Shown: one piece after another, positions 17,708-24,915 of the stretch
How the letters are laid out: each line of letters begins with the position of its first letter
Numbering within the stretch: position 1 is the first letter of the stretch
NCBI GenBank assembly: GCA_019423635.1
Contig: JAHZBA010000009.1
Span: 25,477-89,476 of the forward strand
DNA: 64,000 nt
Reading direction: 5' to 3'
Source of the DNA: Clostridiales bacterium
Lineage (GTDB): Bacteria; Bacillota; Clostridia; Oscillospirales; Oscillospiraceae
The notes under the pieces: generated by a model
Databases searched by the model: none
What the model was told of the DNA's origin: nothing
What the model saw: only the letters and a program-made list of their open reading frames with translations
Position numbers and translations under genes: made by a program

Positions 17708-17748
17708 AAAAAAGTTTTCTGGTTTCGTAAGAGCCAGAAAACTTTTTT
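17708..17748. terminator. Bidirectional terminator
   Basis: Perfect 15-bp inverted repeat (17708-17722 and 17734-17748) with A6 on one side and T6 on the other. It ends the SLH gene about 95 bp after its stop. Confidence 0.85.
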
Positions 17749-17867
17749 GCTCTCCGCTTCGCTCCGCCCCTTGACCCCGCACCGCCTCCGCGCAGGTGGA
17801 AGTCAACCGAAATCGCCGCAGCCGATTTCGGCAAGGCCGACAATCTTTATTTTGGGAGGACGGACCG

Positions 17868-18515
17868 ATGAAGCAGACTATCAAGACCAGCAGGACGGCG
17901 GGGTATTTGGAGAAGATTTTCAGAGCCTTAAATGAGCATTATTTTGCCGGAGAAATTGAAGAGCCTATTATTACGATTCAAAGCACCCCCAGGGCCTACG
18001 GACACGTCACCGTAGCTAAGGCGTGGCAGAGGGCGGACGGCGGGACGAGGCATGAACTGAACATCGGAGCCGGGACGCTGGACAGACCGATAGAAAGTGT
18101 GACCGCGACTGTGCTTCATGAAATGGTCCACTTGTTCAATTTACAGATTGGCGTACAAGACACCAGCCGGGGCGGGACCTACCACAACAAGCGTTTTCGG
18201 GACGCCGCCGAGGCGCGGGACCTCTGTATCAGTTATGATAAACGTATCGGGTGGAGCATCACGGAACCCACGGACGGGCTTATTGAGTTCATTATCTCCC
18301 AGGGCTGGGACGATATTATGATGAACCGGCAGGAGGGGCTTTCCATGCGGGGCATCGGAGGCCCCGGAGCAAAGGGAGGAATCACGCCGCCCGTCACGGG
18401 TCGAACGTCCAGCACCCGGAAAGTTGCCTGCCCCTGCTGCGGGCAGTCCGTCCGGGCCACACGAAAAGTCAACATTCTTTGCGGGGACTGCATGGTCCCC
18501 ATGGTGGAAGTTTGA
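17868..18515 (+). CDS. SprT-like zinc metalloprotein with C-terminal zinc ribbon
   Basis: 215 aa. The N-terminal half is a SprT-like domain: EKIFRALNEHYFAGE, then the zinc motif HEMVHLFN (HExxH) near residue 84 with a downstream HNKRFRDAAE supplying the third ligand. The C-terminus has two Cys pairs, CPCCG and CGDC, forming a zinc ribbon. The related eukaryotic SPRTN cleaves DNA-protein crosslinks; bacterial members are poorly characterised. On a replicating element with a protein-linked relaxase intermediate, processing of such adducts is an attractive but unproven role. GGGAGGA precedes ATG 17868. Confidence 0.8.
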   Translation: MKQTIKTSRTAGYLEKIFRALNEHYFAGEIEEPIITIQSTPRAYGHVTVAKAWQRADGGTRHELNIGAGTLDRPIESVTATVLHEMVHLFNLQIGVQDTSRGGTYHNKRFRDAAEARDLCISYDKRIGWSITEPTDGLIEFIISQGWDDIMMNRQEGLSMRGIGGPGAKGGITPPVTGRTSSTRKVACPCCGQSVRATRKVNILCGDCMVPMVEV

Positions 18516-18532
18516 AAGTGCACATGAAAAAA

Positions 18533-18566
18533 GGACAGGGGGCCGGATTTGGCCTCCTGTCCTCTT
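18533..18566 (+). terminator. Rho-independent terminator after the SprT-like gene
   Basis: GGACAGGGGGCC (18533-18544) pairs with GGCCTCCTGTCC (18551-18562) with a 6-nt loop and one G-T pair, followed by TCTTTCGTTTTT. Confidence 0.85.
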
Positions 18567-18744
18567 TCGTTTTTAGTACCTCTGCGGGGCTTCGAGTTTC
18601 CCTTATTTTTTCCCTTAATGGCTTAATATTGGCTGGTAGAAGCTGTTACTAGCTGGTACATAGGAAACGCTGGACCCGTTGCAAATAAAGGCTTTTGGGA
18701 CTAGGCGGGACTAGATGGGAAATTGGGAACGGCCCGAAAAAGAA

Positions 18745-18770
18745 ATTCAAGTCCTGTTTCCGCAACCACA
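18745..18770 (+). repeat. att site, copy 3 (degraded)
   Basis: TTCAAGTCCTGTTTCCGCAACCACA matches the end of the tRNA-fMet att with one substitution, followed by the same terminator hairpin (about 18773-18808) as copy 2. It separates segments B and C. Confidence 0.82.
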
Positions 18771-18856
18771 CCCACCCCTTAGAGCCGCAAGGCTTTGAGG
18801 GGTGTTTTCCTTGCGTTTTGGAGGGCGGTTTCCCTTGTTTTTTCCCTGATTTGGAT

Positions 18857-18990
18857 TTACAGGCCGGAAACCGCCCGAATCTTCTGCTCCATCCGGTCCG
18901 CGCCGGCCTTTTTCACCTGGGCAGTGGCGTGGCCCAGGTCCTCCTGTACCGTCTTCATGTCACTGAATCGCCATGACCGCGTATGTATGC
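18857..18990 (-). pseudogene. Integrase remnant (C-terminal, segment C)
   Basis: The stop and the last roughly 20 residues match the segment B integrase (ADRMEQKIRAVSGL), but the stretch holding the catalytic tyrosine (AFTLDVYGHV) is deleted and an 8-bp deletion further upstream breaks the frame. Homology ends near 18990. The gene cannot encode an active recombinase, so segment C is probably immobile unless segment B's integrase acts on it. Confidence 0.85.
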
Positions 18991-19454
18991 CTAAGCCTGA
19001 GGAAGCGGAAAACGGAACATGACAGAATCCCCTCAAGGGCTATGGTTTGCGCCATCGCCCTTTTCGTATGAGGGAGACGTTATCATGGCACGAAAAAGCA
19101 GAAAGCACCCTGAGTGAACTGTTCGTTGAGTAAAGATACTGCAGGCTCCATCCGGCTGCCGATTTTCAGAGCAGGGAAATCCGGCTCACACATAACTCGT
19201 AACCGCTGGACGACGAGACATCCGGCACCTTTTCCGCCGCTGCCGCGTTCAGGAGCAGTGGAAGTCCCCCGTAGTTCCTGCATCTGAATCAGCCCGATTC
19301 TGACCGCCCGCTCCAGGGCCAGGTGAGGCATGTTTCGCACATCGGCCGGCGGCATGGCGGAGAGGCCTGTGATGCCCCGCCGCCATGGAGTCCGTGAATG
19401 CAGGCGCCTGTCGTATCATCGTCTGTTTCAATGGGACACCGCTTGAGCCATATG
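18991..19454. other. Degraded region with recombinase-like start
   Basis: No intact gene. ATGGCACGAAAAAGCAGAAAGC at about 19084 reads MARKSRKHPE before a stop, which resembles the start of a serine recombinase cut off after ten codons. A 90-codon open frame on the minus strand (19083-19355) has no recognised domain or site. This looks like scar tissue from earlier insertions. Confidence 0.45.
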
Positions 19455-19498
19455 TGCTCGTAAATATTACAAAACAGATATTGACAGGATGCTATGAT
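19455..19498 (+). promoter_or_regulatory. Segment C box promoter 1
   Basis: TGCTCGTAAATATTAC (19455-19470), a 22-nt gap, then TATGAT (19493-19498). The same box and exact gap recur at 22452 and 27591. The box would cover about -50 to -35, replacing a normal -35. The following gene starts 77 nt after the -10. Confidence 0.65.
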
Positions 19499-19574
19499 TG
19501 CGATAGGGTTACAGTGCGGAGGCGTGGAGGCCCCGGCACGCAATTTCCGATCTTTTGAAAGGAACAGCAAAAAT

Positions 19575-20717
19575 ATGGAATCAGTTCAGGAAAAGCTGGA
19601 GAACTATCAAAAAAACCTACGGTGTGTCCAGGAGGTGACCGACGAGCTCCTGAGCCACATGAAGGGGCGCGACTGGTCCTTCCGGCAGTCCGTCACGGAC
19701 AAAAAGGGAAAGCCCAGCCAGGAGAAGCTCCGGGCCCTGGTGACAGAGCTACTGGACATCTGGGCGGCGAAGGTCCGGGAGTGCACGGACGCCGACCCGG
19801 ACACCGGGGAGAGCCTGGCAGAGCCCTGGCTCCAGGAGCGGCGGGAGCTGTACGGCCTGTACCTCTTCCTGGTCATGCGGTGCAGCCTGGAGAAGGGGGC
19901 GTACAGCGACGCCCGCGGCGGCGCGGAGCTGAAGGAGCGGACTGACTTCGCCTTCCTGCTGGAGCAGGCCAGGCGCCTCTCCCGGGACTGGTGCGTCCTG
20001 GCCGAACCGGACGGGACACGCCGCAATGCGCTGTACTGGGGCTATGACGCCTACTTCGGGTTCCACCTCTACTACGCCCTCCATGATCCCGGTGTCCTAA
20101 AGGGTGATGTCAAGTCGGGGAACGACTGGTCCCTGACCCCTGATTGGAAGCGGGCCTGCGACCAGCCCGACGGCCGGCTGACAAACGAGGGCAGCTTGAA
20201 GCGAATCCACCTCCAACACTCCGGGACCCGGTTCGGCCAGGCAGCGGAGCCGGAGGAGGGACCCGGGACGGAGGAGCGGCCGGCACCGGTGGACGAGGCG
20301 GACGATCCCGCCGGGGACGGCGATGCCTTCTATGATCCGGAGGAGGATGGCGACTGGTTTTCCCCCTTCCCCAGCGCGGAGCTCTATGACGAGTTTCAAG
20401 CGGCCGGGATGGACCAGCGTTTGGAAGAGGACGGCAGGGCCCTGGAGCTGACGCTTCTGGCCGCGGGCTTTGAGGGCCCGGCGGAATACTGCTCCGCCTG
20501 CGAGCGCTTCGCGGAGCGCTTTCAGGCCGCCGCGCCGGAGGTCCTGCGGGACTTCTATCAGGATCTGGAGGAGATCGTGGATCTGTATCTGGCGGTGAAG
20601 GAGATCGCGCCCCTGACGGATACCAGCAAGACGCTGAACGTGTACAGCCGTATTTACGACGGACCGCTCCAGCATGCAAAGCGCTATGGGAGGGGCCCGC
20701 AATGGGAAACACTGTAA
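19575..20717 (+). CDS. Unknown protein, first gene of segment C unit 1
   Basis: 380 aa, not recognised. The N-terminal 60 residues look helical and charged (ESVQEKLENYQKNLRCVQEVTDELLSHM). A central part is rich in aromatic residues (YWGYDAYFGFHLYYALHD), and a very acidic linker (about 215-265, with EEGPGTEERPAPVDEADDP) separates it from a helical C-terminal domain ending LTDTSKTLNVYSRIYDGPL. There is no signal peptide or TM segment, so it should be cytosolic. It overlaps the next gene by 16 bp and must be co-translated with it. AAAGGA lies 12 nt before ATG 19575. Confidence 0.75.
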   Translation: MESVQEKLENYQKNLRCVQEVTDELLSHMKGRDWSFRQSVTDKKGKPSQEKLRALVTELLDIWAAKVRECTDADPDTGESLAEPWLQERRELYGLYLFLVMRCSLEKGAYSDARGGAELKERTDFAFLLEQARRLSRDWCVLAEPDGTRRNALYWGYDAYFGFHLYYALHDPGVLKGDVKSGNDWSLTPDWKRACDQPDGRLTNEGSLKRIHLQHSGTRFGQAAEPEEGPGTEERPAPVDEADDPAGDGDAFYDPEEDGDWFSPFPSAELYDEFQAAGMDQRLEEDGRALELTLLAAGFEGPAEYCSACERFAERFQAAAPEVLRDFYQDLEEIVDLYLAVKEIAPLTDTSKTLNVYSRIYDGPLQHAKRYGRGPQWETL

Positions 20718-22324
20718 GCGGACTCCGGGACAGCTTCTATCGGGATCTGCGGCGGGAGTATCGGGATGAGGGGGTGAGCTCCTTTCTGTACCGGTATTTT
20801 TGGACGGAGGCTGTCACAGAGCTGTTGGAGGAGTATGTTCCCCGGCTCCCGGCGGAGTGCCCCGTACAGCCGGAGAACAGCGGCCGGATCAGGGCGCTGC
20901 TGGAGGAGGCGGTGCGGGCGTGCCCGGAGCTGCTGCTGAGGCCGGTGCCGGAGAAAAAACGCAGGAAGCCCGGCGGGGAGGCGGTCCGGGAGCAGGACAA
21001 AAGGGAGCGCCGGGACTTCTGGGAGGAGCTGTGGCTGAACGACGCCGGTTATCAGGCGGAGCTGATCTCAGACACGGACTACTACCTGTGGCTGGTGGAG
21101 TATCTGGCGGCCCGCGACCTCTATTACAAGGACACCAGCATGTGGGACGGCCGCCGGTGGCTGGACAAGCTGCTGCGGGAGGGCTGGCTGGGCGCGGGGG
21201 AGGCGCGGATTCCAGGCCTATGGCGGCAGAAAAGCGGGAGAGCGGTCCCCTCCACGGCGCAGACCGGCGCGGACCTGCGGGAGCTGGCGAAGCGGATCGG
21301 AACAGACCGGGAGGCGGTGGCCCGCCGGCTGCACGGGCTGGAGGTGGAGGGGGAGGACTATCTGCCCTGGCTGACCGGGCGGCTGGAGCAGATGGCGCTC
21401 CATATCAGGATCAAGGACTGGCTCCAGAACAGCGGATATCCCCTGATCAAGGAGGGGGATATGTCTGCGCGGTTCTCCGCGAAGAGAGGCCGGAAGCAGG
21501 ACTTCTCCATGCGGCTGCTGGAGGCCTACTGTGAAAGCGGGCGGGGCGGCGGCTTCCTCCGGCAGGACCGGGACGCCGGAGCGTCCATCAGCGGCTGGCG
21601 GCTGACGGAGGACGGCTTCTGCCTGCCGGACGCGGAGGAGGTGGAGGCCCTCCGGGAGGCACTGGAGCGGAGCGGGGAGACCTGCTTCTACATCCCCCTG
21701 GCGGTGGACCTGCGAAGCGGCTGCGTGTTGTTCCTGGCGGGGAAGGAGAGCTATGAGCAGGGATACCAGGAGGAGGAAAAGAAGTGGCTCGCGTATCGCG
21801 ACCGCATGGAGAAGAAGCTCCGATATGCACAGGATGCGTACGAAAAGGCAAAGACGGGTTTCGGCGACAGCAAGGAGCAGAGAGAGATCCGTGATAAGAT
21901 GAAGACCATCTGTGAAGCCGCGGAGAAGGGCCTTAAACGCGCGGAAAAGGCGGCCATGGAGTACAAAGCCTCCCCGGCCGGCCTCTGCTTTGACTTCCTC
22001 CGCCTGGACAGAAGCCATCTGAAACGGTCTGGGCAGAATCCGGCGGGAGCCTTCCGCATGAGGCCCGTCTTTCACACCCAGGCAAGGGAGGCGGGCTACC
22101 AGGACGTTTTGATGAAATTCATCGCGTACTGCAAGGGCGAGTGCGACCGCACCCCCGACGAGCCCACCCCCCGAGAGGCGGTCCGGGAGTTTGACCTGGA
22201 CCCGCCCGCCGGGCTCCCTCAGGCCTTCCGCTGGGCCTTTGAGGAGCGTAGCCGGGAAGCGGAGGAGGCCTTCGACAGGTCACGGAGCCGGCCGCTGGAG
22301 GCTCCCGGCAGCCCGCCCGCCTGA
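20702..22324 (+). CDS. Unknown protein, second gene of segment C unit 1
   Basis: 540 aa, not recognised, predicted soluble. A basic stretch (EKKRRKPGGEAVREQDKRER) near residue 85 and a segment resembling a winged helix (LRELAKRIGTDREAVARRLHGL, around 197-218, read in two parts) hint at nucleic-acid contact. A long charged helical region (about 365-425, KKWLAYRDRMEKKLRYAQDAYEKAK) may be a coiled coil. GGGAGGGG (20688-20695) lies inside the previous gene. The unit ends with a strong terminator at 22395. Codon use and GC match the host better than segments A and B do. Confidence 0.75.
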   Translation: MGNTVSGLRDSFYRDLRREYRDEGVSSFLYRYFWTEAVTELLEEYVPRLPAECPVQPENSGRIRALLEEAVRACPELLLRPVPEKKRRKPGGEAVREQDKRERRDFWEELWLNDAGYQAELISDTDYYLWLVEYLAARDLYYKDTSMWDGRRWLDKLLREGWLGAGEARIPGLWRQKSGRAVPSTAQTGADLRELAKRIGTDREAVARRLHGLEVEGEDYLPWLTGRLEQMALHIRIKDWLQNSGYPLIKEGDMSARFSAKRGRKQDFSMRLLEAYCESGRGGGFLRQDRDAGASISGWRLTEDGFCLPDAEEVEALREALERSGETCFYIPLAVDLRSGCVLFLAGKESYEQGYQEEEKKWLAYRDRMEKKLRYAQDAYEKAKTGFGDSKEQREIRDKMKTICEAAEKGLKRAEKAAMEYKASPAGLCFDFLRLDRSHLKRSGQNPAGAFRMRPVFHTQAREAGYQDVLMKFIAYCKGECDRTPDEPTPREAVREFDLDPPAGLPQAFRWAFEERSREAEEAFDRSRSRPLEAPGSPPA

Positions 22325-22394
22325 ACCCGGCACAGCGGAAGACACACATTCCCCATCGAGACGCGGAGCAATCCTCCGCTCCCTTCCAAAGAAC

Positions 22395-22430
22395 GCGCCC
22401 CACCGGAACCAGACGGTGGGGCGCTGTTTT
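22395..22430 (+). terminator. Terminator of segment C unit 1
   Basis: GCGCCCCACCG (22395-22405) and its exact complement (22414-22424), then TGTTTTT. Confidence 0.88.
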
Positions 22431-22451
22431 TCAAGAGTTTTGGGGAATATG

Positions 22452-22495
22452 TGCTTGTAAATTTTACATTCAAAAAAGTAAACGCCCGTCATAAT
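22452..22495 (+). promoter_or_regulatory. Segment C box promoter 2
   Basis: TGCTTGTAAATTTTAC (22452-22467), a 22-nt gap, then CATAAT (22490-22495). It would start a transcript near 22502 with a structured leader of about 370 nt before clpP. Confidence 0.62.
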
Positions 22496-22615
22496 AGGCT
22501 CATCGGGCACCTTGACAACTGAATCCCCCTCTCAAAAGAGAGCGGCTCCCCGGCGAAGTATCGCATTCCAAAGTTCTGCGTACCAAGGGGAGACCCCTCC
22601 GGCGAAGGGATCAAT

Positions 22616-22651
22616 GGGCGGGCCTCCGGCCAGACAGCCGGAGGCCCGCCC
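22616..22651 (+). other. Long hairpin in the clpP leader
   Basis: Perfect 15-bp inverted repeat (22616-22630 and 22637-22651), very GC-rich, no T run after it. It is the first of a chain of structures before clpP. Confidence 0.6.
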
Positions 22652-22675
22652 CACGAGAACACTTCCGGAATGATA

Positions 22676-22764
22676 GTCACCGCAGTTGAAAAGAAGTAGA
22701 TACTTCTTTTCAACCCCGGGGCGCGTATGCGCCCCAGGAGCCGTGAAACGGCCTGACGGTGGAC
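22676..22764 (+). repeat. Cloverleaf-like structure 1
   Basis: Three consecutive perfect hairpins (22685-22714, arms 14 bp; 22718-22735, arms 7 bp; 22740-22752, arms 5 bp) enclosed by an outer stem of GTCACCG with CGGTGGAC containing a one-base bulge. The plan is the same as structures 2 and 3 but the primary sequence differs. Confidence 0.6.
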
Positions 22765-22770
22765 TTCCTA

Positions 22771-22849
22771 GTCAAAACACGGCACACTTATGTGCCGGCG
22801 GGCATCGCCCGCCTTGAAAATCGGGATACCGATTTTCAAGTGTTTTGAC
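22771..22849 (+). repeat. Cloverleaf-like structure 2 (left of clpP)
   Basis: The outer stem is GTCAAAACAC (22771-22780) with GTGTTTTGAC (22840-22849). Inside are three hairpins: CGGCACA/TGTGCCG (22780-22797), GGCGGGC/GCCCGCC (22797-22813) and CTTGAAAATCGG/CCGATTTTCAAG (22813-22840). The whole is the inverted copy of 23464-23543 with paired, compensatory changes. Confidence 0.88.
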
Positions 22850-22871
22850 GATACATCAAGGAGGAATTGCC

Positions 22872-23459
22872 ATGTATCTCCCAAACGAAGCCAGCATCAT
22901 CAAGGAATCCACCTACGGCTACCACCTCATCCCCATCCAGGACGAGATGCTGTCCCACCGGGAGGTGGAGCTGGTGGGCGAGGTGACCCCGGAGGCGGTG
23001 AACGCCCTGGTCCGCCAGCTGCGCTACCTCCAGCGGCAGGACCCGGAGGGACCGGTCACCCTCTACATCAACAGCCCCGGCGGCAGCGTGGACAGCGGTA
23101 TGGCCCTCTACGACGTGATGCAGGCGGTGAGCTGCCCCGTCCGGACGGTGTGCGTAGGGCTGGCGGCCTCCATGGCGGCGCTGCTCTTCATCTCCGGCGG
23201 CCGGCGGGAGATGCTCCCCCACAGCCGCCTGATGATCCACGACCCGCTCATCCTCCAGACCGGGGGCAGCGCCCTGAAGCTCAAGGCGGTCAGCGACGAC
23301 CTGATGGAGACCCGGCAGATCATCGCCAGGGTCATCGCGGACCACTCCGGCAGAAGCATGGAGGAGGTGCTGGCCAAAACCGCCACCGACAGCTACTTCC
23401 GGGCGGAGGAGGCGGTGGAGTTCGGCCTGGCTGACCGCGTCATCGCAAGCCTGGCCTGA
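22872..23459 (+). CDS. clpP: ClpP-like serine peptidase
   Basis: 195 aa, the normal length of ClpP. The triad is visible: Ser100 (CVGLAASMAALL), His123 (RLMIHDPL) and Asp173 (KTATDSYF); the oxyanion loop SPGGSVDSG is intact. There is no ClpX/ClpA partner beside it. The usual housekeeping motif IHQP is IHDP here, marking a divergent paralogue. ClpP forms a barrel that degrades unfolded proteins fed by an AAA+ unfoldase; here the partner could be the host's ClpX/ClpC, or an unrecognised factor in the cluster. AAGGAGG precedes ATG 22872. The gene is bracketed by inverted cloverleaf structures. Confidence 0.9.
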   Translation: MYLPNEASIIKESTYGYHLIPIQDEMLSHREVELVGEVTPEAVNALVRQLRYLQRQDPEGPVTLYINSPGGSVDSGMALYDVMQAVSCPVRTVCVGLAASMAALLFISGGRREMLPHSRLMIHDPLILQTGGSALKLKAVSDDLMETRQIIARVIADHSGRSMEEVLAKTATDSYFRAEEAVEFGLADRVIASLA

Positions 23460-23463
23460 TATC

Positions 23464-23543
23464 GTCAAAACACTTGAACATCGGTATTCCGATGTTCAAG
23501 GCAGGCATCGCCTGCCGGCACATAAACTGTGCCGTGTTTTGAC
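23464..23543 (-). repeat. Cloverleaf-like structure 3 (right of clpP, inverted copy)
   Basis: It starts 4 bp after the clpP stop. Outer stem GTCAAAACAC/GTGTTTTGAC as in structure 2. Hairpins CTTGAACATCGG/CCGATGTTCAAG, GGCAGGC/GCCTGCC and CGGCACA/TGTGCCG. Relative to structure 2, an A-T pair has become C-G and a G-C pair has become A-T, keeping the stems intact. Confidence 0.88.
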
Positions 23544-23619
23544 GTCCACCGCCTCTGCCGCCGAAGGCGGCAAACAGCCCGATTCGCATGACCAATCAAA
23601 AAAACAGGAGGAATGCAGA

Positions 23620-24915
23620 ATGAATCACCATGTCAACACCCAGCGCATCCTGGCCCGGAACACCTTCGCCAGCAACGACACCTGGACCACGGGGCTGAAC
23701 AACAACGACCTGCTGGTGGGGCCCTCCGGCGCGGGCAAGACCCGGGGCTATGTGATCCCCAACCTCCTCCACACCGGAGAGAGCCTGATTGTGGCCGACA
23801 CCAAGGGGAACCTGCGCAGGCTGTACGGGAAATACCTGGAGGAGAAGGGCTATACGGTGATGCACCTGGACTTCACCGACGTGGCCGGCACCCCCTGGGG
23901 CTACAATCCTTTGACCTACATCCGGCCCTGCCGGGACGCCGGGGCCAACCAGGAGGGGGACTGGTACAGCGAGCAGGACGTGAAGAAGGTGGCCCAGGCC
24001 GTCTGCCCCTGCAAGGATTTCAAGGAGCCCTACTGGGATCTGGCCGCCCAGATGTACCTGGAGGCCATCCTCCTCTTCCTCCTGAACCAGCTGCCCCAGG
24101 AGCAGCACAGCCTGTACGAGGCGTACACCTTCCTGTCCCGGATGGGCAGCGAGGCGCTGAATGATATCATCGAGGAGGAGATCATCACCCATCCCAACAG
24201 CGCCTTTGCCCGGAAGGTGGGAATGATCCGGCAGAACGCCAGGGCGGACAGGATGGATGCCAGCATCAAGGGTATCCTGGCCCGGCACCTGGACGTGCTG
24301 GCCAACTCCGGCACCCGGCGGATGTTCCACATGGAGCGGCAGGTGGACCTGGAGGCCTTCCTCCGGGGGAAGACGGCCCTGTTCCTCTCCGTCAGCGACT
24401 CCGACCGCAGCCAGGACGCCCTGGTGAACCTCTTCTACACCCAGGCCCTGCAGTTCCTCATGTCCGCCGCCGACCGCCAGCCGGACAGCCGCCTGCCCAT
24501 CCCGGTGCGCTTCATCCTGGACGATTTCAGCACCAACACGGTGATCCCGGAGTTCGACAAGATCATCTCGGTGATCCGCTCCCGGGAGATCTATGTCAGC
24601 CTCATCGTCCAGAGCCTGTCCCAGCTGGAGGACCTCTACGGACAGGCCAAGGCCCAGACCATCATCAACAACTGCGACCACTGCCTGTACCTGGGCGGGA
24701 CGGACACCCAGACGGCCCGGTACTTCGCGGAGAAGTTCAACTGCCAGGTGTCCACGGTGCTCAACCTCCCCCTGGACAGCGCCTTCCTCTTCACCCGGGG
24801 CAGCCAGCCCCGGCAGGTCCGGAAGTACGAGCTGGACCGGGATGATATCTACCGCGGCCTGAACCGGCCCCGGGACGGGGCGGAGGCCGATCCGGGAAAG
24901 GAGCGTGCCATTTGA
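23620..24915 (+). CDS. VirD4/TraG-like P-loop ATPase without membrane anchor
   Basis: 431 aa. Walker A is GPSGAGKTRG (about 34-43), followed by YVIPNLLHTGESLIVADTKG, the T4SS-DNA_transf pattern. Walker B is FILDDFSTN near residue 300, followed by a TraM-recognition-like region (REIYVSLIVQSLSQLEDLYG, then NNCDHCLYLGG). Coupling proteins normally start with two TM helices; this one starts 30 residues before the P-loop, so it should be soluble. No relaxase or type IV secretion genes lie in segment C. It may pump DNA or protein inside the cell in the local system. AGGAGG at 23606-23611 precedes ATG 23620. Confidence 0.85.
   Translation: MNHHVNTQRILARNTFASNDTWTTGLNNNDLLVGPSGAGKTRGYVIPNLLHTGESLIVADTKGNLRRLYGKYLEEKGYTVMHLDFTDVAGTPWGYNPLTYIRPCRDAGANQEGDWYSEQDVKKVAQAVCPCKDFKEPYWDLAAQMYLEAILLFLLNQLPQEQHSLYEAYTFLSRMGSEALNDIIEEEIITHPNSAFARKVGMIRQNARADRMDASIKGILARHLDVLANSGTRRMFHMERQVDLEAFLRGKTALFLSVSDSDRSQDALVNLFYTQALQFLMSAADRQPDSRLPIPVRFILDDFSTNTVIPEFDKIISVIRSREIYVSLIVQSLSQLEDLYGQAKAQTIINNCDHCLYLGGTDTQTARYFAEKFNCQVSTVLNLPLDSAFLFTRGSQPRQVRKYELDRDDIYRGLNRPRDGAEADPGKERAI

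Noticed and set aside
22430..22872. CRISPR array, because of several short repeats
   Set aside because: The repeats are hairpin arms of different sequence and spacing; there are no regular spacers or cas genes in the window.
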